From: Pseudaminobacter sp047739745
GTDB lineage: Bacteria; Pseudomonadota; Alphaproteobacteria; Rhizobiales; Rhizobiaceae
Assembly (NCBI RefSeq): GCF_047739745.1
Contig: NZ_JBLLVA010000021.1
Span: 32,887 to 96,886, forward strand
DNA: 64,000 nt
Direction of reading: 5' to 3'
Part shown: piece by piece, positions 9,228 to 17,596 of the stretch
Numbering within the stretch: position 1 is the first letter of the stretch
Layout: the number at the start of each line of letters is the position of its first letter
The notes under the pieces: model-generated
The model's database searches: none
Seen by the model: the letters and a program-made list of their open reading frames with translations, nothing else
Told to the model about the DNA's origin: nothing
Translations under genes and position numbers: made by a program

Positions 9228-9531
9228 GACAAAACTTCACTCAACGCCGATAAAAACCTTTTCGAAACAACGCATTTTGCCAGCGATATCCCCCATTTCA
9301 TCCCCGCCCTCCCCACCTACCCTATCCTTGCCTCACTGTTCTCACGGGAACCGGGTCTAGAACCGGGATCAGGGAGAATGGCGGTGACCCTCCCCCGCGC
9401 CGTGGTACGTGCGGGCATGTAGAGGGGTGAGGAACGGTCCGCACAGCGGACGAAAAGCCAACGATTTGGCTTTTCGAGTGACGAACGCCCGGAGCCATAG
9501 CGAAGGGCGGACGGGCCGGCGTGCTTCGGCC
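9228..9531 (+). repeat. about 300-bp dispersed repeat, copy 2
   Basis: Direct repeat of 8381-8663. From about 9396 to 9531 it is almost identical to copy 1, including the GTCCGC-ACA-GCGGAC hairpin and the AAAGCC/GGCTTT stem. The stem arm reads AAAGCC here and AAAGCT in copy 1. The rest of the 9058-9781 interval (to the next gene) has no recognisable gene. Confidence 0.8.
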
Positions 9532-9781
9532 GGGCGCAAATGCCTCGCTGGAAGCATGCGGAGAAGCCGCGGCGTACTCCCCGTCAGGGCGACGGGATCG
9601 GGGCGCTGTGACCGGCCGACCTTTGGGACAGACACCGGACGGGCGGTCGAAGGACCGCACGAAAACAAAAAAGATGAGCGCGTCCCCGGCCGCCCGTCTT
9701 CCCAACTTCCGCAACACCCGGCTCCCATGGAAGCGCGGCGCAGCAGGCGCTCGCGCGCCGTCCAGAACAAGGAGACTTCCC

Positions 9782-10129
9782 ATGCCCCATTCCGCAACGC
9801 TTCAGGCCAGGCTGCAAAAGGTGCTGGGCGAACTGCCTCCACGCATTGCCGACCTGTTCGCGCCGCACCCCTGGCCTTCGGCCGATATTCTGGCGCTGGC
9901 GCGCCTTATGGCCACCGAGGCCGGCATTCCGGAAAAATGCGGCCGGGCGGATTGCCGGCGTGCCGGGCGGTGTCGCGCCGCCGCCATCGGCAAGGCCGGC
10001 CCGGCCTGCGGCGCGCATTGGTCGGATGCCGAGCTTGCCCGGCTCGAGGCAGCGGCCGAGGGCATGGTGTTTGCCCATCTGCTCGCCGAACGCCGCGCCA
10101 CCGAAATGCGCAAGGTGTTAGCGCCATAG
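9782..10129 (+). CDS. hypothetical protein with cysteine cluster
   Basis: A 115-residue cytoplasmic protein of no recognised family. The ATG at 9782 is preceded by AAGGAG seven bases upstream, which decides against longer in-frame starts reaching back into the repeat. The first half (ARLQKVLGELPPRIADLFAP) is helical. The middle has clustered cysteines (CGRADCRRAGRC, then GPACGAHW), which could bind a metal, and the last third is a helix. Codon use is like its neighbours, so it is likely a real gene. Function unknown. Confidence 0.6.
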   Translation: MPHSATLQARLQKVLGELPPRIADLFAPHPWPSADILALARLMATEAGIPEKCGRADCRRAGRCRAAAIGKAGPACGAHWSDAELARLEAAAEGMVFAHLLAERRATEMRKVLAP

Positions 10130-10224
10130 GGCAAGTGCGGCTTTTCCAGAGGCCGCTGCTCTAGGCGCGGCCGGCAATCGCGGCTATTGATCCGGCAAAT
10201 AGAGGCCAGGCCGAGGGGATTTGC

Positions 10225-10827
10225 GTGAAGAGAGGGCTTCGACTTTGCGTTCTTGCAGCTTGTTTGACGTCATTGCCGATAGCTTCGCATGCCGAGTGGC
10301 GGGCGGTCGAGAAGGTGCGGAGCTATGCCATTTCAGGCAAATCCGGCGCTGAACTTTATGCCTCGATCGGCGAGCGCGGCCCCAAGGTGGGCGCAAATGT
10401 CCGCGCCATCGCGCATACGGATTTCAAGCTGACCTGGTCGCGGAAATACGAACCGCAGGAAGACAATGCCTGCACCCTGGTTTCGGCGCGGCCCAACCTT
10501 GTCATCACCTATATGCTGCCCAAGCCGGCCGACCATTTGCCGGTCGCCACCCGCGAGAACTGGGAGACCTTTGCCGCCGGCGTGCACGCCCACGAACTGG
10601 TACATGGCGACTTCATCAAGAAGATGGTCGAGGAAATCGAGGCCGTGAGCGTCGGCCTGTCCGTTACCGATGATCCCGAATGCCGCAAGATCAGGGCCGA
10701 ACTGACGAAACATCTCTCCCGGCTCTCGCTTGCGCAACGGCAGCGCAGTCGCGACTTCGACCGGATCGAACTCAGCGAAGGCGGCAATATCCACCAGCTC
10801 ATCCTCAAGCTGGTGAACGGCCATTGA
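10225..10827 (+). CDS. DUF922 family secreted putative Zn-protease
   Basis: A 200-residue protein from a GTG start with GAGGGGA upstream. Residues 1-23 form a signal peptide (ending IASHA). The domain is the DUF922 type, described as predicted secreted zinc-dependent proteases. Near residue 130 it has HAHELVHGDF, an HExxH zinc-binding motif inside a helix. The N-terminal half is a beta-rich domain (YAISGKSGAELYASIGERGP). The substrate is unknown and activity is not demonstrated for the family as far as I know. It stands alone upstream of soxR. Confidence 0.8.
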   Translation: MKRGLRLCVLAACLTSLPIASHAEWRAVEKVRSYAISGKSGAELYASIGERGPKVGANVRAIAHTDFKLTWSRKYEPQEDNACTLVSARPNLVITYMLPKPADHLPVATRENWETFAAGVHAHELVHGDFIKKMVEEIEAVSVGLSVTDDPECRKIRAELTKHLSRLSLAQRQRSRDFDRIELSEGGNIHQLILKLVNGH

Positions 10828-10866
10828 GCATGATCCGTCTCTTGCATCTGCTGGCGCAGCCTGTAA

Positions 10867-10884
10867 CCTGATCTATAGTTGAGG
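10867..10884. promoter_or_regulatory. sox-box-like operator upstream of soxR
   Basis: CCTGATCTATAGTTGAGG resembles the SoxR operator, with a perfect right half (TTGAGG). It lies inside a longer inverted repeat GTAACCT/AGGTTAC (10863-10869 and 10882-10888). The soxR ATG follows only 10 bp after the box, so the box overlaps the leader and SoxR probably controls its own gene. Confidence 0.65.
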
Positions 10885-10894
10885 TTACAGACAA

Positions 10895-11350
10895 ATGGAA
10901 AATGGCGACATCAAACGCACGCTCACCGTCGGCGACGTAGCCGCACGCAGCGGCATCGCGGTCTCCACCGTTCACTTCTATGAGGCGAAAGGATTGATCG
11001 AGGGCTGGCGCACCGAGGGAAACCAGCGCCGCTATCATCGGGCCGTCCTGCGCCGCATCGCCATCATCAGGATCGCCCAGCGCGCCGGCATCTCGCTTTC
11101 GATCATCCGCGATGCGCTCGCCGACCTGCCTCATGATCATGTGCCGAACGCTCGCGACTGGCGGCGCTTCACCGACGCCTGGAAGGATATGCTGCAGGAA
11201 CGGATCGTCAGCCTCATGCAGCTCCAGGATCAGATTGCAAGCTGTATCGGCTGCGGCTGCCTTTCCCTCGAGGAATGCCCGCTACGGAATCCGGGCGACG
11301 AGCTCGGCAAGCAAGGCGCGGGTCCCAGGCGGTTGATATCAAAGCCCTGA
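10895..11350 (+). CDS. soxR: redox-sensitive transcriptional activator SoxR
   Basis: A 151-residue MerR-family regulator. The winged HTH is at residues 10-80 (TLTVGDVAARSGIAVSTVHF, then YEAKGLI), followed by the dimerisation helix and the [2Fe-2S] motif CIGCGCLSLEEC, which fits C-X2-C-X-C-X5-C of SoxR. SoxR senses redox-cycling compounds or superoxide through cluster oxidation and activates from a 19-bp-spaced promoter. A sox box lies upstream of its own gene and another before the adjacent MFS exporter gene, as in non-enteric bacteria where SoxR controls efflux directly. Confidence 0.95.
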   Translation: MENGDIKRTLTVGDVAARSGIAVSTVHFYEAKGLIEGWRTEGNQRRYHRAVLRRIAIIRIAQRAGISLSIIRDALADLPHDHVPNARDWRRFTDAWKDMLQERIVSLMQLQDQIASCIGCGCLSLEECPLRNPGDELGKQGAGPRRLISKP

Positions 11351-11391
11351 TGCCCGGACAATTTCGCGCACCTCGGAAGGCAGGGTGCCTA

Positions 11392-11422
11392 TTGACCTCA
11401 ACTATGGTTGAGGTCCTAGAAG
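11392..11422 (+). promoter_or_regulatory. sox box and promoter of the MFS exporter gene
   Basis: CCTCAACTATGGTTGAGG (11396-11413) is an almost perfect 18-bp inverted repeat of SoxR-operator form. It sits between a -35-like TTGACC (11392) and a weak -10-like TAGAAG (11417), 19 bp apart, the over-long spacing expected for MerR-family activation. Confidence 0.8.
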
Positions 11423-11465
11423 ACATGTCGGCAAGCGACGAGTGGTCGCGTGAAGGAGTGCCGAC

Positions 11466-12920
11466 ATGCAAAATAACATTGAAAATACGGCTTCGGCGAC
11501 GATCGCCGTCGAAAGCGCCCCGGCCCGCTGGGGCGACCTGCTCAGCGGAAGGAATGGCCTCTATGCGTTCGCCCTCGCCGGGGGCGTCACGCTTCACGCC
11601 CTCAACATGTATATCGCGACGACTGTCATGCCGTCGGTCATCGCCGATATCGGTGGTCTCGATTTCTACGCCTGGACCACGACGCTTTTCGTCGTGGCCT
11701 CGATCCTCGGCGCCGCGCTGACCGCCAAGCTCCTGAACGGCGCTGGCCCGCGCGGCGCCTATATTATCGCGACGATCCTCTTCGCGGCGGGAACGCTGAT
11801 CTGCTCGATCGCCATCAACATGCCGGCGATGCTCGCCGGCCGCAGCATTCAAGGGCTGGGCGGCGGCTTTCTCTATGCGCTCGCCTACGGGTTGACGCGC
11901 GTGGTGCTTCCGGAGCGGCTCTGGGGCCGCGCGATCGCCTTGATCGCCGCCATGTGGGGCGTCGCGACGCTCATCGGGCCTGCCGTCGGCGGCATATTCG
12001 CCGAGTATGGCGCATGGCGTGCCGCTTTCTGGTCGTTGCTGCCCTTCGCCGGCGTTTTCGCAATTCTGGCCTTCGCCACGCTTCCCCGCAGCAGTTGGGA
12101 CAAGAACGAGCGATCCTCGGTACCGCTCCTGCAGCTTGCCCTGCTCACGGGCGCGGTTCTCGCCGTCTCCGCCGGAAGTCTATCGTCCGATGCTTGGTGG
12201 AAGATAGCAGGCCTCGTCGCCGGCCTTGCCCTCATCGCCTTGATCGCGGCAGTCGAGACGCAGGCCGAGGCGCGGCTGCTGCCCAGGCGATCCTTCAATG
12301 TCGCGACCCCGCTCGGTGCCCTCTATCTCATCATCGCCTTGCTCATGCTCAGCATGCAGCCCGAAATTTTCGTGCCCTACCTGCTCCAGCACCTGCACGG
12401 GCAATCGCCGCTCTGGGCCGGCTATCTCGCCGCCCTGATGGCGATCGGCTGGACGGTGGCGTCGTTCCTCAGCTCGCGTTGGCAGGAGGGCAGCGGCAAC
12501 CGGCTCATCATCGCCGGCCCCGTTCTGGCCCTTATTGGTCTTGCTCTGCTCGCCATCTTCCTGCCGATCGACGGCGCCGGTGACTGGCTACTGCTCGCGC
12601 CGATCTGCCTGGGGCTCATCCTGATCGGCTTCGGAATCGGCCTCGCCTGGCCGAGCCTGGTCACGCGGGTCTACCAGAACGCCCCCGCGACCGAGCAGGA
12701 TCTTGCGGCGGGTGGCATGACGACCGTTCAGCTCTTCGCCATCGCGTTCGGGACAGCTTGCGCCGGCATGGTCGCGAACTTCGCCGGCATCGCCGAGCCC
12801 GGAGGCATGGCCGGGGCCTCGAACGCCGCGCTCTGGCTCGCGGTCATCTTTGCCGTCGCGCCCGCTCTGGGAATTGCAATCGCAGTGAAAGTCGCACGCC
12901 TCACCGGTAAAAGGGGGTGA
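11466..12920 (+). CDS. MFS transporter, DHA2 (EmrB/QacA-like) family
   Basis: A 484-residue inner-membrane protein with about 14 hydrophobic segments, the number typical of the DHA2 drug:H+ antiporters. Motifs seen are the helix-1 segment LNMYIATTVMPSVIADIGGL and the later RSIQGLGGGFLYALAYG. A good AAGGAG site precedes the ATG. The sox box just upstream and soxR next door argue that it exports a redox-active compound or its product; the true substrate is not known. It could also be a general multidrug pump. Confidence 0.9.
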   Translation: MQNNIENTASATIAVESAPARWGDLLSGRNGLYAFALAGGVTLHALNMYIATTVMPSVIADIGGLDFYAWTTTLFVVASILGAALTAKLLNGAGPRGAYIIATILFAAGTLICSIAINMPAMLAGRSIQGLGGGFLYALAYGLTRVVLPERLWGRAIALIAAMWGVATLIGPAVGGIFAEYGAWRAAFWSLLPFAGVFAILAFATLPRSSWDKNERSSVPLLQLALLTGAVLAVSAGSLSSDAWWKIAGLVAGLALIALIAAVETQAEARLLPRRSFNVATPLGALYLIIALLMLSMQPEIFVPYLLQHLHGQSPLWAGYLAALMAIGWTVASFLSSRWQEGSGNRLIIAGPVLALIGLALLAIFLPIDGAGDWLLLAPICLGLILIGFGIGLAWPSLVTRVYQNAPATEQDLAAGGMTTVQLFAIAFGTACAGMVANFAGIAEPGGMAGASNAALWLAVIFAVAPALGIAIAVKVARLTGKRG

Positions 12921-12971
12921 GACGTGCATCGGCCCGCCTCACGCCGCCTTCGACCGGTCACGGCCAGGCTG

Positions 12972-13463
12972 TCAGCAGGGGCCGTTCTGATCGACGATCC
13001 GATAATCGGCGGCGCGCGCCTCACAAGCGTTGGGGAAGGTGCGCACCGCGCCGCTCCTGGTAGCGCAGACTGGCGCGTATTCGCGCGTGCAAGCTACCGG
13101 ACCTGTACCCGGTCGAGGTGGTCGCGTGCCCCAGTCGCCGGGGCCGGGGCGCGGCGGGCGCGAGCCCCAATCACCAGGACCGCTTGGTCCGCCACCCCAT
13201 CCGCCGGAGCTGCGACATTGGCCAGGGTAAACAATGCGATAGCCGGCACGGTCGGCCTCGCAGGCATTCGGAAAACTCTGACGGCTCGGGCCACGTTCAC
13301 CGCAGACCGGCTGATATTCACGCGTGCAGAAGCGCGGAACGGGCTCCGGCCGGGACCCCGGATAAGGCCCGGGCATCTCGACCACGGTGCAGGCCGACAG
13401 CGCCGTCGCCCCAAAAAACAAGGCCAGGCCGCGGCCGGAAAATATTGTCCCAAACAAACCCAT
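12972..13463 (-). CDS. lipoprotein with two Kazal-type inhibitor domains
   Basis: A 163-residue protein, start set at MGLFGTIFSG with GGAGAGGA upstream. The lipobox ATALSAC gives a lipidated Cys25. Two Kazal-like domains follow: first with CTREYQPVCGERG and FPNACEADRAGY, second with CTREYAPVCATRSG and FPNACEARAADY. They are joined by a Gly/Pro/Trp linker in which PGDWG-x-RPPRPG is repeated. Kazal domains inhibit serine proteases; bacterial members are usually envelope proteins of unknown target. It is convergent with the MFS gene. Confidence 0.85.
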   Translation of the reverse strand: MGLFGTIFSGRGLALFFGATALSACTVVEMPGPYPGSRPEPVPRFCTREYQPVCGERGPSRQSFPNACEADRAGYRIVYPGQCRSSGGWGGGPSGPGDWGSRPPRPGPGDWGTRPPRPGTGPVACTREYAPVCATRSGAVRTFPNACEARAADYRIVDQNGPC

Positions 13464-13866
13464 GAAATCCTCTCCTTGGCCATGTCCCGCCATGCAACGC
13501 CTATGGTTGCAAATTGATCCTCGCGATTCCAGCGGCAATTGCAATCCTGCGGCGCTCGCGACCCGGCCCACAGCCCGCTGATTTCATTGCGCTTTGCGAT
13601 GGCAGTCTGTCGATTGCCGTCATCGGCCATCTTGCAAGAAGCCTCGTTCCGTGCGATAAATTTCTTGTTCGGGCGTTTGCTGACCCGGAGACTGGAACGT
13701 TTTGGACGAGCCCTTTCCCCGACATCGTGAATATCTGACAGCCTCGTTTCGCAGCGGGGGTGTTTTGCTACGCGCGAAGGCATGACCGCCGAGCAACAAG
13801 CAAAAGTCAGGCTGAAACCGGACAACATTCGGACCTGACCAACGAAACGGGAAAAGGAGTTCCCAA
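13464..13866. promoter_or_regulatory. csp upstream region with conserved 32-nt element, copy 1
   Basis: No gene is seen in this interval. The element at 13668-13699 (core TTTGCTGACCCGGAGACTGG) recurs with 27 of 32 identical bases at 14296-14327, almost the same distance before the second csp gene (167 against 163 nt). It may belong to the promoter or the long 5' leader typical of cold-shock genes. AAAAGGAG is the ribosome binding site of the first csp. Confidence 0.5.
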
Positions 13867-14079
13867 ATGTCCCAGAGCGGAACGGTAAAATTCTTCAACG
13901 CCACCAAAGGCTTCGGTTTCATCACCCCCGATGACGGCGCCAAGGACGTGTTCGTCCACATTTCCGCCGTGGAGGCGTCGGGCATGCGCACGCTCATCGA
14001 CGGCCAGAAGGTCACCTTCGACGTCGAACCCGACCGTATGGGCAAGGGCCCGAAGGCGGTCAATCTCAGCGCCGCCTGA
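13867..14079 (+). CDS. cold-shock protein CspA family (first copy)
   Basis: A 70-residue single-domain cold-shock protein. RNP1 is KGFGFITP and RNP2 is DVFVHIS, both intact, so the beta-barrel should bind single-stranded RNA/DNA as an RNA chaperone. An AAAAGGAG site precedes the ATG. It is strongly similar to the second copy at 14491, which points to a tandem duplication. The long upstream gap fits a regulatory leader, though no cold-box was proven. Confidence 0.97.
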   Translation: MSQSGTVKFFNATKGFGFITPDDGAKDVFVHISAVEASGMRTLIDGQKVTFDVEPDRMGKGPKAVNLSAA

Positions 14080-14490
14080 GGCGAATAACGTAAGCTGGGC
14101 TCCGAGCCCGGCGATTGGCGTTCCAGCCGGCCGGACGAATTGCCCGGCCAAGCTGAAGCATGCCAACATAAGACATGAGATACCGGCGTGCCCTGTGCTT
14201 CCGAGCGAAGCGCGGCGCGCCGGTTTGCATTTCCGAGTTGGCGCAACGAAAACTTTTTCTTGCCCCTTCGGCCAAAATATTGGAGAAATTCCGGCTTCGG
14301 GCATTTGCCGGCCCGGAGATTGGAATGGCCTGAACCGGACTGTCGCAAGGCGGCCCGGCTGGATCGCGAAAAGAGAGGGCAGGCATAGCCCCGGTGCGAT
14401 AAACTGTTTCTTCTCCTCCAGTGAATGAACGAGTCGGCGCGGGCGTATCCCGGCCGAAATAGCCTATGAGGGGATCATAAGGAGTTTCCC
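14080..14490. promoter_or_regulatory. csp upstream region with conserved 32-nt element, copy 2
   Basis: No gene is seen. The element at 14296-14327 (core TTTGCCGGCCCGGAGATTGG) matches 13668-13699. The remainder between element and gene does not align clearly with copy 1, so the element stands out as conserved after duplication. Confidence 0.5.
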
Positions 14491-14703
14491 ATGCCGCAGA
14501 CCGGCACTGTCAAATTCTTCAACCATGCCAAAGGCTTCGGCTTCATCACACCCGATGACGGCGCCAAGGACGTATTCGTCCACATTTCGGCGGTTCAGGC
14601 TTCCGGGCTTCCCGGACTTGAAGACGGGCAGAAGGTGACCTTCGAGACCGAGCCGGACAAGCGCGGCAAAGGACCCAAGGCAGTCAATCTCACGATCGGC
14701 TAG
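14491..14703 (+). CDS. cold-shock protein CspA family (second copy)
   Basis: A 70-residue cold-shock protein with intact RNP1 (KGFGFITP) and RNP2 (DVFVHIS). Differences from the first copy cluster in the middle loop (AVQASGLPGLEDGQ) and the C-terminus. TAAGGAG lies seven bases before the ATG. Its own upstream element suggests separate transcription from the first copy. Confidence 0.97.
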   Translation: MPQTGTVKFFNHAKGFGFITPDDGAKDVFVHISAVQASGLPGLEDGQKVTFETEPDKRGKGPKAVNLTIG

Positions 14704-14812
14704 CCACGAACGCGCCGGAAAGCTTCGTACTTTTCGGGAAGTCCGCGTTAGACGATGACTACCTGACTACCGGACACGCTGCGCTTATCCGTGTGGCGGA
14801 CGGCTATCGAAC

Positions 14813-14842
14813 AAAAAAGCCGGGTGTCCTGCCCGGCTTTTT
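14813..14842 (+). terminator. rho-independent terminator after the second csp
   Basis: A 6-bp stem GCCGGG/CCCGGC with loop TGTCCTG, flanked by six A on the left and five T on the right, so it can work in both directions. The 14704-14991 gap holds this and the promoter of the next gene; nothing else was recognised. Confidence 0.85.
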
Positions 14843-14991
14843 CGATGAGGCACGACGTTCTCCTCTCCCCTTTCCATTCTCATGTTTCGTCCACACTTAA
14901 GACGCAAAAAACTGTTCAGCCTGCGTTCAGGCTCGACATTCTATATTTGCTTCAAGCTTGGCGGCGGCGGGATCGGACGAAGGAGACCGAC

Positions 14992-15405
14992 ATGAACCGG
15001 ATTTTCAGGACCACCATCTTTTCGGCGGCTGTCGCCGCCACCACGCTGGCCATGTCGTTTTCGGCCGATGCCGGGGACCGCTGGCGCCATCACCGCCACA
15101 ACAATGGCGATGCCGTGGCCGCCGGCGTGTTGGGCCTCGCGGTCGGCGCCCTGGCCGCCGGCGCCCTCACCCAGCCCCGCTACTATGAGCGCCGCTACTA
15201 TGAGCCGGACTATACCTATGTGGAGCCGCGCTACACCTACCGCCGCTATGTCCGCCCCGCCCCCGTCTATGTCGAACGCTATGGAGCTGAGCCGTGGTCG
15301 CCGGCATGGTACCGCTACTGCGAAAGCCGCTATCGCTCTTTCAACCCGCGTTCCGGCACCTTCATCGGTTATGACGGGCTGGAGCATTTCTGCGTCGCCA
15401 ACTGA
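14992..15405 (+). CDS. BA14K family protein
   Basis: A 137-residue secreted protein; ATG chosen for AAGGAGA upstream. Signal peptide residues 1-28 (ending FSADA), then a glycine/alanine-rich segment (VAAGVLGLAVGALAAGAL) that may insert in a membrane, a Tyr/Arg-rich repeat region (RYYERRYYEPDYTYVEPRY) and the C-terminal BA14K module WYRYCESRYRSFNPRSGTF ending GLEHFC. The family is named after the 14-kDa immunoreactive Brucella protein; a lectin-like or envelope role has been proposed. It appears monocistronic. Confidence 0.87.
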   Translation: MNRIFRTTIFSAAVAATTLAMSFSADAGDRWRHHRHNNGDAVAAGVLGLAVGALAAGALTQPRYYERRYYEPDYTYVEPRYTYRRYVRPAPVYVERYGAEPWSPAWYRYCESRYRSFNPRSGTFIGYDGLEHFCVAN

Positions 15406-15621
15406 GTCAGCCGGCACCGTCGCCAGGAGAAGGCCGCCGGTCGATGTGGTTCCATCGACCGAGGGCTTCGACGCCGCAGATCGAAGCCGTTTCGGCGTCC
15501 GCAGGATGTAGCCCCTCTGGCCGGCTACAGCGTCGCGAAGGTCACCATTTCCTGCGCCTTCGCTCTTTGTATCCGGCCAGGTGACCTCACACCATTTCGA
15601 CCAGATTTATGAGTTCACGAT

Positions 15622-16626
15622 CTAGTTCTCGGCCTGATGCGGGTCGGCCAGCGCCGCGGCTGGCCGGCTGATTGGAACCTTGGTGCGCGAGGTTCGCTTG
15701 GCGAGCGCCTTCGCGCCGCTGCGTTTGAGGATCGCGCGGAAGCTCGGATGCATCCCGCCATCCGTGTAGGCGTGGGTGGTCAGCGTCGCGCCAGCCGTCG
15801 CCATCTCGATTGCCCGCATGTCGGCATCCCGCTTGGCGATCAGCGCCGGCGATTGCATGGTGGTCATTGGCGGACAGGCGGCAAGCGGATCGGCGGGCTC
15901 CCCGCCCTCGAACTCGGCGTCGAAAACATAGCGGCCTTCGCATGCCGAAACTTTCGGCTGACGCTTGGCAACTTCGAAAATGTCATACCCTTCCTTGAGG
16001 TTCTTCCAGAATGGCATATTCGGGTCGTTGCGATATTCGGCCATGTTCTTCGGCGTCATCCGGAACGGAAAAGCCTGCACCTGGAACGCAGTCTGTCCTC
16101 CCCTCAGAGCCTCGCGCACGACCGCATAAATCTCTGCCACTCCCTCGTCGGTCATCGCATAGCAACCGGATGACGAGCAGCCGCCATGCACCATCAGCGC
16201 ATCGCCGGTGTAACCGAGCGCGCTTTCGAGCCGGTTGGGGAAACCGAGATTGAACGACAGGTAGTATTGCGACGCCGGATTCAGCATAGACGCGGAAATT
16301 TGATAGAAGCCCTCAGGCGTCTGGCGATCGCCGGCTGCCTTCTTGGGTCCGAGTTTTCCTGACCAGCGGCACGTCGGATAGGTCTTCAGCAGCGCATAAC
16401 GGCCCGAGCGGTTGCGTTTCCACACCTCCAGCTCGCTTTCCCGCTTGAATATCCGGATCAGGACAGGATCGGACGGCTTCATCTGCCGCGCGTTCATCTG
16501 GCTCATCAGCTTGGCCGGAATCGGCTGGTTCGCCTTGGTGTCGACGTCCAGAACGCTGGAGACGCAGCCGGAAAGCAACACCGACGCAGCACACAGAATC
16601 GCAATTTTGCGCAACGAATAAACCAA
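15622..16626 (-). CDS. L,D-transpeptidase (YkuD) lipoprotein
   Basis: About 330 residues. The lipoprotein signal ILCAASVLLSGC sets the N-terminus; only TTG codons (16626 or 16614) lie close by, while the nearest upstream ATG would add an atypical leader. The YkuD domain has GDRQTPEGFY and the catalytic motif HGGCSSSGCYAM, with His and the second Cys as expected. These periplasmic enzymes cross-link peptidoglycan (3-3 links) or attach proteins to it. The region downstream of the domain is a 150-residue extension (KVSACEGRYVFDAEF) seen in rhizobial homologues. The start is uncertain; the domain call is firm. Confidence 0.85.
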   Translation of the reverse strand: MVYSLRKIAILCAASVLLSGCVSSVLDVDTKANQPIPAKLMSQMNARQMKPSDPVLIRIFKRESELEVWKRNRSGRYALLKTYPTCRWSGKLGPKKAAGDRQTPEGFYQISASMLNPASQYYLSFNLGFPNRLESALGYTGDALMVHGGCSSSGCYAMTDEGVAEIYAVVREALRGGQTAFQVQAFPFRMTPKNMAEYRNDPNMPFWKNLKEGYDIFEVAKRQPKVSACEGRYVFDAEFEGGEPADPLAACPPMTTMQSPALIAKRDADMRAIEMATAGATLTTHAYTDGGMHPSFRAILKRSGAKALAKRTSRTKVPISRPAAALADPHQAEN

Positions 16627-16780
16627 CCGACGGCCCCGGAAAATTCTTGTCCCGCTCGCTCCATTGCACGGTTGTGTGGCGGAACTGCGGGCACATACTG
16701 ATGTCAAGAAGCTATTCTTGGCCAGCATGATTAATGAAGAATTTACGCGCCGGGCCTCTTTTGCGTTCTCCGACTTGCGC

Positions 16781-17596
16781 TCACGTCTCGTCGCGAAACA
16801 GGATTTCTCCGGTGCCGAACACCGCATTGTCGCCGCCGAATTTGCTCGGCGACTTGCCGAGGAGCGGCCGCTTGAGAATGCCTTCGGCCACCAGATAACG
16901 GTCGATGACAGCGGCGAAGGCGATGTCTGGCGCACCGCATTCGACAAAACTCGGCGACAGCTTTTCCGGCCTTCGATCAAGCAGAATGGAGCCCCGCCGC
17001 ATGAGATAGCCCGGCATGGCCCCGACCCCGCCGGTAGCCACGAGCGTGCCGGCGATCATGCGGGCACCGGCATGATCGCCACAGCCCTTGAGCACCGCGA
17101 TGACGCCGCGTCGCATGCGGTCCGCCGCGAAATTTCCGGCACTGCCGTTCACGATCAGCACGCCGCCGCTCATGCCGGCAAGTTCTCCAGCCAGCGGCCC
17201 GCCAAGATGATCGTCCGCATTGCCGGCGATTTCGATGCGCCCGCCCTGCATGCATGAGCCGGCATGCGGCCCCGCGTCGCCGTCGATGACCAGGCGTCCG
17301 CCCTTCATGTTGCGGCCGGCCTGCGCGCCGGCATCGCCGACCACACGAATCTCGCCCTCCGTCAGCCCTGAACCGACGCCGTCAAACCGGCGGCTGCCCC
17401 CCTCAAAGACGATGCTGGCCACTTCGCTGCCGGAAATGCGGAACAGATCGCCGACCGAAAGCGCCCGTTTCGATTGGCCGAGCCGTATTTTCTCGATGTC
17501 CCGAACCGGCATTCCGCCGAGCTTTTCGGGTGTCAATGGCGACAGGTCGAGCCGTTCGGGCGGCGCCGACAACAGCGAAAAGGTCAGCGCGCTCAC
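16781..17596 (-). CDS. fhcC: formyltransferase/hydrolase complex subunit C
   Basis: A 271-residue cytoplasmic protein similar to FwdC/FmdC of formylmethanofuran dehydrogenase. It is built of glycine-rich beta-helix repeats (MKGGRLVIDGDAG, MQGGRIEIAGNAD, MSGGVLIVNGSAG). Fhc moves formyl from formyl-H4MPT to methylofuran and hydrolyses it to formate. FhcC is a structural subunit. It starts at GTG overlapping the fhcD stop by one base pattern GTGA, so it is translationally coupled. Last gene of fhcBADC. Confidence 0.95.
   Translation of the reverse strand: MSALTFSLLSAPPERLDLSPLTPEKLGGMPVRDIEKIRLGQSKRALSVGDLFRISGSEVASIVFEGGSRRFDGVGSGLTEGEIRVVGDAGAQAGRNMKGGRLVIDGDAGPHAGSCMQGGRIEIAGNADDHLGGPLAGELAGMSGGVLIVNGSAGNFAADRMRRGVIAVLKGCGDHAGARMIAGTLVATGGVGAMPGYLMRRGSILLDRRPEKLSPSFVECGAPDIAFAAVIDRYLVAEGILKRPLLGKSPSKFGGDNAVFGTGEILFRDET

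Noticed and set aside
8429..9842. Short frames reading MAPGVRHSK within both repeat copies
   Set aside because: They repeat because the DNA repeats; no ribosome site and the hairpins better explain the conservation.
16627..16980. Extended upstream part of the L,D-transpeptidase frame
   Set aside because: It would overlap fhcC and put 120 or so residues before a lipoprotein signal, which must be N-terminal.
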